A stretch of DNA of 49,211 nt from Trichoplax sp. H2 (Eukaryota > Placozoa > Uniplacotomia > Trichoplacea): the NCBI GenBank assembly GCA_003344405.1, contig NOWV01000317.1:1-49211 (forward strand). Direction: 5' to 3'. Under the pieces are notes generated by a model. The model saw only the letters and a program-made list of their open reading frames with translations. It had not been told where the DNA came from and ran no database searches. The position numbers were made by a program, and so were the translations under genes. Positions 1-10,726 of the stretch are shown here, piece after piece. How positions within the stretch are numbered: position 1 is the first letter of the stretch; every line of letters starts with the position of its first letter.

Positions 1-531
1 AATTCCAAATTTTAGAAAAATAAGGGCTTTATTGTATCTTATACAAAGATTAACTACACACAGCTCTACTCTAGCCCAATACTACTACCAAAGACTTCTA
101 CAACGAACTAACTGAATAATCTAAAGTTGCATGCTTTTATACTTTTCGTAGCATTCGCAGTTACAATCCGCACGGCAACCTTTTACTTTATTTTACATAT
201 AGTTAAATTATTCTTAGTAAGACTATTCTACTGCGGACAATCATTAATCCGATATGGATACGACTACAGTATTTATGTAGACATTATTCACACCAGCCAA
301 AGTACAATGAATTAATTATATCCTAATATATGGTTTACAGTTCTAGTTTTATCTATAGCCTTATTAGTAAGTCAACACCTTACGATATAAAGTCATCTAT
401 ACTCTAGCATAGAGTCTATACCACTACAGTCTATAGTTATGGCTACCAAATATCTCTTAGGATAAATATCTACAGTACATTATACTAAACATGGATAACA
501 GTCTACAATCACAATACTAAGTTACATTACA
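1..531 (-). repeat. LTR family B, reverse copy, cut by window edge
   Basis: Reverse complement of the repeat at about 25242-25782. The match runs from base 1 to the CATTACA at 525-531, which is the complement of the family start TGTAATG. On the minus strand a TATAAG-like box is followed by AATAAA, and the complete copy elsewhere ends TCACA, giving the TGTNR...YNACA ends of Ty3/gypsy-type LTRs. The far end lies beyond base 1, so no TSD can be checked. A 62-codon frame at 127-315 (antisense to the LTR) is open here and in the other copy; I do not call it a gene. Confidence 0.75.
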
Positions 532-2884
532 GGATATAAAATAGCTCAGTAAACTCTTGCTTTTCCTAAAATGCCGGCTACCATAATCATACCATGATTC
601 ATTGATATGTTACAAATGAGTAATAATATTTAATTAGCAATTACAAAAATACTGTAAGTTACATTACAATAAATGGAGTTTTTTCAAAATCGGTTTAAGT
701 AGATTAATTTAATCGCTAATTTAAAGGTTCAAAATAATTTCACGGGAAGTCCATCTATGATCCTTTTACTTCTTCCTTTGCAAAGTTTAGAAATAACAAT
801 GAGGTTTTAAAGTTTCCTAATTTTATAATGTTGAAAATACAGCTGAAAACTGAGGTCTAGTAATCTTAATACTCTTTGCGATCTGCCCATAAAATTTTCA
901 CAAACAGCGATTTTATAAATCTTAAGATAATAAGACATATGTCGATCTTGTTTTTGCTTTGATTCGCTACTCAATAATATTAGGCAGTTTACAATCTTTG
1001 TTGTCAGTAGCTAAGCACTTGTTTCAAATCTTTGAATTGTATTCATCACTATCCTATGATTATTCGTTGGAAAAACTTCTAAAACTACATTATATGTAAT
1101 CTATTTTAAATATATTAGTACCCAGCTATTACCAGGATATATATAATGTCGAATGGTAATACTATCTGTTAATTATTAACAAATGGGTACATTATCGTCA
1201 ACCATCAGCAAAGCGAATGGGAGTTTGGACTAGTATACTTCAAACGCATTTTCAAATAAATCAACAATAGCCATCAAAATAAGATTTCTTATACAGTCGG
1301 TATTATTGCACCGTATATAATTCAGAAAACAGGCCTATAAAGAGAAATAATATTCGTATATCAAGAAATCAATACCGCTTTTAGTAGCAAATACAATTAT
1401 AAGCTATGATAGGTAAAATAAATTATGTAACTTTGTACAGCTATGCTTGCAGAAATCAATAAAGTATTTTAATTAATCGCTGTCAAGAAATCCAAGGCTA
1501 AAGTTTAATACGATGGCTCTAGAATGTAATAACTTAATAATTCTACAATAAAGAATGTATAATTACTTTAAATTAGTATCGTGTACTCTAATGCGATGTT
1601 AATCTTAATCAGTGCTTTGTTACAGTTTTCATTTATTCCATCTCTAGGCATGCTATTATTTGCTGCCCGATTAAGACTGTATTCTTAACCTGAATGCATG
1701 TATCTTAATGTAATGATTTTGCCTAATTGTAGTAGTACAGTAGGTAGGCTCACAGGAAAATGTGTCGAATTTGCACTGTTTCTATTGTAAGAGTTAGGTT
1801 CCCAGTTAAGGCCGGAGCTCATGGCCAAACTAAGGTTTGTGTAGACTGTCTTCCATATAAGAGTTAAAGTATTATTATCCGCTTTACCTTAGCCGGCTGT
1901 TAAATCAAGCTTTACAGTCTTGAATTAGTTTACCTGCTATTGAATGGAAGCGTTTATGAATAAAAATTTGCATAGAAATAAATTGAGGGCGAATTTTTCT
2001 AAGCGGCATTATCCGGTTAGTCTTAGTCGTCTTCGACTGTCCTTATGACGAGAAGAAATTGGAAATCTTCTCGACAAACAAACCTATCAATAAATGTGTA
2101 AGATCTGCAAGTGTTGAATTATGTTTTTAGCAATTATCATGTTGTAAACAACTTAGATAACGTATTTAAGCAACTACACTTTTCTGTCATTGTTGTTCTT
2201 AGTCTTTCTTTTCTAAGGTATGATGTTGTAGAAAATTTTTGTTGTCAGTCTGAGCTTGTTGTACTATTTTTTACGTAGTATCTCAATCGATGGAGAACCA
2301 GTAATAAAATTTATAATTCTAAAATTTCTATTGTTAACTACTTTTTAATTACAGTTAGTAGAACAGGTTTTGTTTTAAGACGTTATTATTCAGTTTTATA
2401 ATGTTGGTGTTGACCTTCATGTGTCACATTAGGAAATTATGCAATTTCTGTTAACTCAAATTTGGGCTTTGTATGCGAACCAAAAGTAATAGCAGGAGAC
2501 CGTTACTCGATTATTACACTTAGTTACCTTGCGACATAAGATTATTTTGCGGTATTGCAAGAGAGAAAGTACCAGTTAGCTTTATAGACATTCAATTTCA
2601 TCACATTGTAATTTGTTATAAATTTTAGGACATGATTTTATTTGCTTTTTAGATGTAATGCATTTCTCAATAACATTAATTGGTTTCTAGAGCGATCCAA
2701 GTTAATCGTTTAAGATACAGAAATTAATTTGGAATGAATCCAATACTAGCTATCATTTAGAAGAAGTTGATCAAATTTATATGTTTCCACGCGTAGTACT
2801 TACTCTTTGGACATATTTGGAGTAATATTCTGCTTATTTGTCTTATCGGGACTATTTTCAAGTACATTAAAACTACCTTCATCA
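532..2884. other. Intergenic, no gene recognised
   Basis: AT-rich with dense stops in all frames. The only structure I see is a motif at 2007-2075 that recurs near 20887-20956 and holds an inverted repeat (CGAGAAGA...TCTTCTCG). A slightly GC-richer patch lies near 1800-1925. The 3' part may hold unrecognisable N-terminal remains of the receptor pseudogene that follows. Confidence 0.5.
2007..2075. repeat. Short dispersed motif with hairpin, copy 1
   Basis: Begins CATTATCCGG and contains CTGTCCTTATGA followed by an 8-bp perfect inverted repeat around AATTGGAAA. A second copy at 20887-20956 shares the start, the CTGTYCTTATGA core and a hairpin at the same place, with base changes. It may be a fragment of an old mobile element. 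Confidence 0.45.
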
Positions 2885-3868
2885 TTCATCATAATATCTA
2901 GCTTCAATTGGTATCGGTATAGTTACAGGGTATTTTTACGAACTGGTTAGCGAACATCCTAGCCGAACGATACATTATTGCAAGTGATCATTCTGGGATG
3001 TTTCATAGCTTAGCTATTCTTAGCCATTTTAGCAGTTATTATCCCTCTAAATATCATCTTCATTTCATATACAGCTACAATCAAGAATATAATAAGCATG
3101 ATACACTACTTATACACAATTCAAAGTATCAGCAAATACCAGAACAAAGAATACGATAACGAAATAAGTGAATCATTGCCATGCTAATCATGACAGCCTT
3201 GTCTATTGCATCATCTTCGATTTCTAACGTAGAAAATATTGTAATTACTAGGAGTTTACTAATTGACAACAGATTTCATTAGCAATTATCATCTGCACTT
3301 TGGAGCATTTACCTAATTTCTGAAACTGCAATATTAATTGCATGCGCGATTAATCTGATTGTCACGGTACGAACTATCGTGAAGAAATAGCTATCTAAAT
3401 TTGGTTAATATAATATAGTGATATTATATTACAACTAGTAACTTATAATAGGAATTACTTTAATTATAAATGTGTTACAGTAAATTTAATTCTGTGCTGT
3501 AATGTGCACTAAAATGATTCTGTGAATGGACATATTGTCGTCCGACTGTGAAAAACTAGTTAGTAGATGTTCTCACCTAAGTATTTTTATAAGATGACTC
3601 ATTAATGTTAGCTGCTGTAGAAGGGTATACAAGCCCGTCAGACAGTTGAATAAAGTAGTTCTGAAATTATCTAGTTGAGTTTAACGTAGAATCAATGGCG
3701 TCTAAATTCTAGTAAGGTGGTTAAGGGATACTGAATCCCGAAGACTATAGAGATTTAAAGATTTGTTTTACGTTATCTTTGTCACGGAGCTGGTTTGTGA
3801 CACTGATCCTGCGTAATTTATTAAGCAGTAAATTTAAAGTTATAGAAATATTAATACTAGCAAAATAG
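2885..3868 (+). pseudogene. Class A GPCR pseudogene split by a solo LTR
   Basis: Degenerate rhodopsin-like receptor related to the intact gene at 22209-23252. TM4 is visible near 2905 (LASIGIGIVTGY). TM5 is near 3010-3090, with the proline in LAVIIPLNIIFISY. TM6 is near 3174-3225 (AMLIMTALSIASSS). TM7 is near 3301-3359 and aligns residue for residue with the TM7 of that gene up to N-L-I, where NPI is expected. A 443-bp LTR (3360-3802) interrupts it here. After the duplicated CTGAT the frame resumes as LILRNLLSSKFK, matching NPILYNF-SSKFR of intact receptors, and stops at 3866-3868. Stops and frameshifts occur upstream, and TM1-TM3 are not recognisable, so the gene was probably dead before or soon after the insertion. 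Confidence 0.85.
3360..3802 (+). mobile_element. Solo LTR, family A, TSD CTGAT
   Basis: Starts TGTCACGG, ends TTGTGACA and is flanked by the perfect 5-bp duplication CTGAT (3355-3359 and 3803-3807). It carries an imperfect hairpin at the start, a TATACAAG variant of the family TATA box near 3627, and AATAAA shortly after. At 443 bp it matches the full copies at 30127-30568 and 48113-48554. It sits inside the TM7 codons of a receptor pseudogene. Confidence 0.92.
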
Positions 3869-4635
3869 AAAAAGAATTTAGCTTCCGAAGTAAATCGAAT
3901 ACGAGCACATCGAATTAGCTACAAGACAATATTAGTAAACTTGTAGAATGGCATTAGGCTAAATATTAATCGATAAAAATTCTTTATATTTCGATACATC
4001 TCAAGTACAAAAGAGAGTGTTAATAACAAAAGCAGAAACAAATATCATTGGCATTAGAATTTATTTCCACTTATTTAAAAATTGGAATAAATTTTTTAAA
4101 TTTTATAATTCTCTTCCTTTCTGTAATCTAGACTTATTATTTACACCATCCTTTACTCCTAGCACGTAATGTGTAAATTTTAGAACTTTAATATCACCGT
4201 TTATTTTCATATCATTACTTCGGACGTAAGACACTAATTCCAACTTCTACAAATACGATTACTAACAATGTAATGATTTTATATAAACTCACCCTCGTTA
4301 TACAATAATTTACGTCGTACTTAAAAATTACAATAATAACATTTTTATCACCTGCAAATCTTAATTGCGAAAAAATCTGTTGAGAAATGTAACTATTACA
4401 CCAACCAACCAGCCATGAAAGCCTTCTGTATTGCTAAGCATAAAAAATATTAATTATCCACTTTCAAGCTATTTTTTATATTCTGTAATTGGAATTCACT
4501 CAAAGGACATTGACTGTAAATAACCATTGGGTGAATTCCAGATAAAAAATTTTTTTATTATTGATCGATTCTTGTATCTTAGCGTTAATATCGAGAATAA
4601 AAAATTCAAGAAATAGCTTGAATTTCGATTTCTTT
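3869..4635. other. Intergenic, no gene recognised
   Basis: AT-rich spacer between two receptor pseudogenes. I see no open frame, RNA gene or repeat terminus that I can support. Confidence 0.5.
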
Positions 4636-4639
4636 CAAC

Positions 4640-5560
4640 TTTTGGCTTATTTCGAAGGAATTTTAGCCGTAACGCTGGCCTCCGTAGGGTTTATCTTCAT
4701 TATATTGGTCTACTCGACAGCTGGATAGCTATTTCTGATTGAAATGCTCAGCAGGTACTATTGATATTTATTACAGTTCTAATGATATCAGATATCGTGA
4801 ATTTCATGATTATTTGAAGCAGTTGCATTCTATAAATGGTAATATTGCAAAATAATTTGATTCAAGATTCAGACCTATCCGCAAATACGTTATATGTTAG
4901 TCTCGTCTATTTCTAATTTCAACTACTTTAATTTCATTTATGCTAACGCTTGCAGTCATAGGTATTGAACGACGTAGAGCGGTATGTTATCCGTTTCAAG
5001 CATCTACTTCTAGTAAGAAGGGAGTCATAACCGTATAATACTATGGATTACAGCATACATCATAGGGATATTAGAATCCGTTTATTACGAAGGCTCTATT
5101 AGCAATGCTTACTATACATGTCAACAACGAGTAAATAAGATTTATATTGTTGCAGCTGTATCTTTATATGCTTTTGTTATCTTAATAAAGATATTTATAG
5201 TCATCTGTTACTTTAGTATTGCAATTAAACTATATAAATTCAAGTTGCCTAATGATCTTTCGCATTATAGGCTACAGATGGGAGAAATTATTAGAATCAG
5301 AAATAAGGGAACATTTGCTTCATTCATAGAGACTATTTTGTCTATCTAATATTGTTTTCCTTTTATAATATGTTTCCTAATTCTATTGAAAGGAAGATGT
5401 GGTAAGCTAGATTACGTTGACTACCTCATAACGACTTTTGGCATTTTTATCAATGTGTCTGGATTTTAACGCTAACTTCTACAGCCGTTAATCAATACTA
5501 TATAGCTTCGGAAATATAACTTTTAAAGTTTCGTTTGTATTGTTGTTGGAAAAACTTCGC
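4640..5560 (+). pseudogene. Class A GPCR pseudogene
   Basis: Most of a single-exon receptor is still readable. TM1 is at about 4650-4720 (ASVGFIFIILVY, lacking N1.50) and ends in a stop. TM2 is near 4775 (VLMISDIVNFMI, D2.50 kept). TM3 and its cytoplasmic end lie at 4916-5036 (LTLAVIGIERRRAVCYPF, an ERR in place of DRY), followed by a stop and a frameshift near 5035. TM4 to the third cytoplasmic loop is open from about 5042 to 5349, with the TM4 Trp (LWITAY), an ECL2 cysteine (YTCQQ) and a TM5 ending in VICYFSIAIKLY. TM6 breaks at a stop near 5347. TM7 remains as AVNQYYIASEI near 5483-5515, where NPxxY has decayed to NQYY. The ERR motif links it to the gene at 22209-23252. The 3' third is repeated after the gap at 5829-6080. 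Confidence 0.88.
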
Positions 5561-5647
5561 TGTGATAACTTAGTACCGAACATTCCACTTCACGATGCAC
5601 GTATTACAAAATGAATAGCTTCTATTCTTATTTATTATTTATACAGC

Positions 5648-5808
5648 TATCACAAACCAGCTTCGTGACAAGGATAACGTAAAACAAATCTCTAAATTAC
5701 TATAGTCTCCGGGATTCAATATCCTTTATCTACCTCACAAAAATTTAGACGCCTTTGATTCTACGTTAAACTCCACTAGACAATTGAGAACTGCTTTATT
5801 CAACTATC
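5648..5808 (-). mobile_element. Solo LTR, family A, reverse, cut by gap
   Basis: The sequence from TATCACAAACCAGC onwards is the reverse complement of the family A 3' end, with the terminal TGTCAC mutated to TATCAC, and runs 161 bp into the gap. The matching sequence right of the gap (5829-6173) goes through the same point without any LTR. This side is therefore the filled site and the other side the empty site. Confidence 0.85.
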
Positions 5809-5828
5809 NNNNNNNNNNNNNNNNNNNN
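5809..5828. other. Assembly gap (20 N) between two haplotype copies
   Basis: Left flank 5306-5647 and right flank 5829-6173 are the same sequence with a few substitutions, and only the left one continues into an LTR. True adjacency is unlikely. Confidence 0.8.
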
Positions 5829-6080
5829 AGGGAACATTTGCTTCATTCATAGAGACTATTTTGTCTATCTAATATTGTTTTCCTTTTATAATATGTTTCC
5901 TAATTCTATTGAAAGGAAGAGTTGGTAAGCTAGATTACGTTGACTACCTCATAACGACTTTTGGCAATTTTATCAATTTGTCTGGATTTTAACGCTGACT
6001 TCTACAGCTGTTAATCAATACTATATAGCTTCGGAAATATAACTTTTAAAGTTTCGTTTGTATTGTTGTTGGAAAAACTT
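5829..6080 (+). pseudogene. Second copy of GPCR pseudogene 3' end
   Basis: Repeats 5306-5560 with scattered single-base differences, covering the end of ICL3, TM6 and TM7 of the broken receptor, including the decayed NQYY segment. It is best read as the other allele of the same locus and not as a separate gene. Confidence 0.75.
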
Positions 6081-6173
6081 CGCTGTGATAACTTAGAACC
6101 GAACATTCCACTTCACGATGCACGTATTACAAAATGAATAGCTTCTATTCTTATTTATTATTTATACAGCTTC

Positions 6174-7942
6174 ATGGTTTAAACTTTTACTTTTAATAGC
6201 AATAAGTCAGTCCCTTAAATAGCGGTAATTTAATTGTGTAGCATATTTTATGTAATACAATATTAATATGAAACATCATTTATATAAATTTTATGCTATA
6301 ACTTAATTTTACCATTATACTAACGTTTTTATTCGAATAACTAATATAATTATATTAGCAATCCTGATATATATTCAACTTACGTTCCTGTTCTCTAGAC
6401 ATAATCAAATAATTCAATAACTGAAGATTCTTGAATCAATTATGAATTGAAATACAGTTTTCTGGTTTGTCTTAAAAATTTTATTTCGGGCCAGAATTTT
6501 GAAGATGATATATAAAAAGCTGCAGTATGAATATATCAGCTATTAAAGTCAAATTAGAATCAAACGATTTTTTTCAATGGTTGTAAATGTTTCTTAAAAT
6601 GACTTGATTAAAAAACTAATGCAACCTCAATGGAATGCTAGGCATCAAATGTAAACGTCGAGTTAAACAGTACTTATAGTTTTTCGAATGCATTTTTTTT
6701 GAAAGTTCAGCCTTGCGTCCGTGAGTAATTTAAATACAAAAATATATAAAGTGAATATATAAAACATTCTATCATTAATCATGTATATCGTAGTAGTATG
6801 AGACGCAGTTTTACAATACTAAGATAGCCTGGCAAAGAAATAAATATATAATAGCAATTGATGTTTAGAGGGTAAAACGAAATGATCGTGTCTAAGATTA
6901 ATTAGCTGACAATTCTATATAGAGTTTCCTCAAGTAAAATATTTAATACTATTCATAAGATAATACTAACTTCTTTATGTAAAGAATTTACTAATAAACA
7001 CATTCTAAAGTGCACTTAAATCTACGGTATATACGTCTGTTTATTAGAAATATTTTAGAAGGGTTTAAAATTAATTGTAACGGCATTCTTATTTTTTAGC
7101 ATATTTCTATGATTTGGTTGCACCTTTAACAGCAAAATAGTAGGTAATGAAATTTTACATTCTTTCATTAATTTTCCTCTTACCAAAAGCAAAGTGCAAT
7201 ATGTAAATGAATGCTAGCATATAAAAATCATAGAATTACTCATTAAAATAGGTAGTAAAATAATAACTCATTATCCCTAGATACTCATTAAGTAAAATTA
7301 TATAAATAGATAAGCATCGTATTATTGATAATATTGATAATGATAATTGAATAATTGATCACCAAACTTAACAACGTTAATAATATTAATGAAATATTAC
7401 AAGTAATTCATCAATACTCAGCACAGATTGTGCATATTATTTAGCACAGATCATAAATTATGAGATTATGAATCACAGTTATTATTTGCACAGCTGATTC
7501 AATTTATACACGTTGAAAAATATGTTAGCGATTCATACTTTATTATTAGATAGCTGATTTCTAGTAAATCTTTGTTCAATAATCCAGAACTGAATTAAAA
7601 TTAAAATTCATAAAATGATAATGTAGGGCATTAATTAATTGCATGATGATGTTTTCTATTTAACAAATAGAATTTAAATTTCGGAATTCAGATAGTAACT
7701 TACTGCTAGCTTACGGCAAATTTTCAATTGAAAAATCAGCAATGAGTTTATAAGGTAACTGTATTTAGTTAAAACAAATTTGAAACATATATGTATTTGG
7801 AATTAATAGTAATTATAATGTTATCGTGACTACAAATATCAAGAACAACTTAAATGTTTCCATGATACATTTTTATCTCTTACATTATAGTTTTCTTCCT
7901 TCTGTCGGCCATCTTTATTAACGTGAATACGAGACTTTAAAA
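6174..7942. other. Intergenic, upstream region of receptor 1
   Basis: AT-rich, with a simple GATAAT/TTGATAAT-rich stretch near 7325-7370. No other gene seen. The promoter of the receptor at 7943 must lie in the 3' part, but I can point to no clear TATA or initiator. Confidence 0.45.
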
Positions 7943-8980
7943 ATGAATATTTCCAATGAAACACTAAATACGAATTCATATAGCAACCAGACAATCTCTG
8001 TCTTTCATACTGCACTTATTACATTTGCGTCATTAGGAACAATATTCAATTTAATAGTATGTTGGGTCATATTTTCACGCCATCAAAAGCACACGCTTGA
8101 TCTCCTTATAGGCCAGTTAGCATTAACAGACCTCTTTTCTGCTTTGGCGACAGTATCAGCTTACGTCATGCATCTTTTATTTAAAAGCAACCGGGCAATA
8201 TCTTGGTTAGCAAGAGAGATTATCTGTAAATTATCAAGTTCAAGTACAAGTGTTGGTGTCATAAACTCAAAATTAGTATTGATGGCAATCAGCTTGGAAA
8301 GATATAGAGCCATAATACATCCGTTAAAAGCACCATTCAGAAGAAAATTGATTGTTTTAGGGATTATTTTGATGTGGTTAATATCCGCCGTACTAGGTGG
8401 ATTTCTAGGCTTATACCATGGAGTATCTAAAATTGATCTAAACTCCTGTATGTTACTAGGTAGTCAAACCGAAAAGTTTGCTATTATGATTATTTTTGAA
8501 TGTACTGCAGGAATTATTCCTTTAACTGTAATACTAATATCCTACATAAAAATTATGATAAAAATTTGTACTACAAAAATTCCAACGGAATCAACTAGCA
8601 CCGAATGTCAGCGAAAACAGTTGGCAAAGAAGAAGCATAGAAATCAGAAAATAGCCGCTATATTAATTATAACTCTATTATCATCAATATCAGCCTCACT
8701 ACATCTGATAAATTACATGATCTTAACGATTGGGCAATTTATGAACACTGAGTATAAAGTGCGACCTGAATTTCATACTTTTTTAATAGTCTCTGGATCA
8801 TTAACATTATGCTCTTGTGTTTTGAATCCCATTATATATAATTTCGTGAGCACGAATTTTAAGAATGATATGAAACATATGTATAGATATTATGTACGCA
8901 AGTTTAGTTGTATTAGAAAATGTTCGGCTTCGTTTATGGATAAATGTTCAGAAAGCTCTCAAGCATTTAATTTACGCTAA
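7943..8980 (+). CDS. Rhodopsin-like (class A) GPCR, receptor 1
   Basis: Intronless 345-residue seven-transmembrane receptor of the plasma membrane, expected to couple ligand binding to heterotrimeric G proteins; ligand unknown. The ATG at 7943 gives a short outer N-terminus with three N-glycosylation sequons (N2, N5, N15). Class A landmarks: N36 in TM1, D63 in TM2 (LALTDLF), C95 at the top of TM3 paired with C169 in ECL2, E119-R120-Y121 at the TM3 end, W145 in TM4, P193 in TM5, and N295-P-I-I-Y299 in TM7. TM6 (about 238-258) reads AAILIITLLSS and lacks the CWxP motif. ICL3 is rich in K and R. The tail holds several cysteines (C323, C327, C335) that could be palmitoylated. It is closest in style to the receptor at 22209. 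No intron or frame damage is visible. Confidence 0.93.
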   Translation: MNISNETLNTNSYSNQTISVFHTALITFASLGTIFNLIVCWVIFSRHQKHTLDLLIGQLALTDLFSALATVSAYVMHLLFKSNRAISWLAREIICKLSSSSTSVGVINSKLVLMAISLERYRAIIHPLKAPFRRKLIVLGIILMWLISAVLGGFLGLYHGVSKIDLNSCMLLGSQTEKFAIMIIFECTAGIIPLTVILISYIKIMIKICTTKIPTESTSTECQRKQLAKKKHRNQKIAAILIITLLSSISASLHLINYMILTIGQFMNTEYKVRPEFHTFLIVSGSLTLCSCVLNPIIYNFVSTNFKNDMKHMYRYYVRKFSCIRKCSASFMDKCSESSQAFNLR

Positions 8981-10006
8981 TTTACTGAAGGTGGAAAGAT
9001 AGCAAACTCAGCTATGCTATGAACATCATGAAATAACAATATCAGGCTTAGGTTTCTTCAATCTTTATGGAACACTTCCTTCACAATTTTGTTAAAATTT
9101 GTTCATCAGAAATTTACTAAATGTATATTATATTCAATAATACCTTTTCGTGTCGGTAAAATAGGTTATGATATTATATTTCGGCTAAATTTAATAAGTC
9201 ATTTAGTTATTATTAGTACTATTCAAATATAATTCAACGACAAGAATACTAATAAATTCATCATAGAAAACATTGTTATCCCAAAGAAAATTTTATTACA
9301 TCGATTAGCATCAAAGTCAGGCATCGTTTCTTTAGGTAAATTAAAAATATTTTTCACTATTCGAAAGAAGGCGTTGCCAAATGTTGTAAAATTTTACGCG
9401 AAATATCTAGAAATTAAACCTGGCCCTGACTGGCACTATAATTTTTATGAGTCATTCAAAACATGAGATGCTATAGTAATTTTATTGTACTGATACTCAA
9501 AAAATCTCGTATAGAAATTTTATTTTGTTGGTTATTTAATTAGAGTAAGGTTGAAGTCATACTTCAAATCTTAACTGCTAGCATTACGTTTTTAAACTTA
9601 AAACAAACCAATTTGATTCATTAAAATCAAATAATAAGGGAACAATTTCACAAAAATTTTATGCAAACCAGTTGTTATTTTCTAATGTCTTTAATAACAT
9701 AATTTGAATATTTTTGTACAAATATCTACTTTATATAATGATTTTACGCGTTTATATATAAAATAAAATGCTAAGCTAATCACGGTTTATTAGATAATGG
9801 TTAATCTTCAGTGCTAGGTTAAATCGCGTTTTAAGTAGATCTATAAATTTTGAAAATAAAACCTAATGGCAAATCAAAAATGCTACAATAATCTAATAGC
9901 ATGAAAAAGATCGGTTATCCAATACCAAGCCCGTATTTAGCCGATTAGCAGCTAGTAAGAACGTATCTAATATCTAATTCTAATATATTTCATAATTTGC
10001 CAAGTA
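8981..10006. other. Intergenic, no gene recognised
   Basis: AT-rich 3' flank of receptor 1. No open frame or repeat terminus that I can support. Confidence 0.5.
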
Positions 10007-10225
10007 TGAAATTGTTATATACTGTATTATAATAGAAATATCTATGTTAGGATAACTCTGTTGGCCTATCCTTATCTAGTTAACTTCTAATTTGGATATA
10101 CTGTGTTTTAACATAGCACTGACTTTTTATCACAGTGACACATATGCACATACTGAAATTAATAGTTATAATAGGGAATGTAAATCATCTACTTACAGTT
10201 CGAATCTTTGGGATTGTTACTTACT
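10007..10225 (+). repeat. Truncated LTR family C fragment
   Basis: Matches the first ~220 bp of the family C LTR (compare 10608 onwards and 38136 onwards), including the ATATACTG near the start, CTATCCTTAT, GGATATACTGTGTTTTAA and the ACTTACAGTTCGAATC region. It then stops abruptly near 10225 in unrelated sequence. The TATA region and 3' end are missing. Confidence 0.8.
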
Positions 10226-10607
10226 CAAGCCATATCAAAGACTGAACCAAAACTGACATTATTCCATCTCGATCTTTCAATAATTTCTGAATGAGAAATC
10301 TTTCTGTAAATCTATAATTCTCGTAATGACGTATTTAGTCAAGCATTCTACTCCAATTACGCAACGCTGACTATTTTAATTTACGTTAAATTTGTTAATG
10401 AAGGCGTTTACTTGACTTACTTGAGAGCTCTATAAACATTATATGTCATATAAACGTAAAAAAACTGACTAACAAAGTTTAAATTGTTCATTGCAGATTT
10501 CATAATTGTAAATAAATGATTGGCTTACTGTATTACGAGATCGTCTAAAATTATAAAGGACAATAAATCAATAATAATTAATCATGAAACTATCTCATTT
10601 ATGATAC
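10226..10607. other. Intergenic spacer, nothing recognised
   Basis: Short AT-rich spacer between a truncated and a full family C LTR. No gene seen. Confidence 0.5.
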
Positions 10608-10726
10608 TGTGACAGTGTTATATACTGTATTAGAGTAGGAATATCTATCTTAGGATAATTTTGTTTGTCTATCCTTTATTAGTTATATTATAATTTGAAT
10701 ATACTGTGTTTTAATATAGCTCTGAC

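Noticed and set aside
7320-7372. Repeated GATAAT/TTGATAAT units
   Set aside because: Short irregular simple sequence. No regular spacers or direct repeats that would suggest a CRISPR or satellite, and the genome is eukaryotic.
10196-10206. GTTCGAATC, resembling a tRNA T-loop
   Set aside because: It lies inside a family C LTR, recurs in other copies, and has no cloverleaf partners around it.
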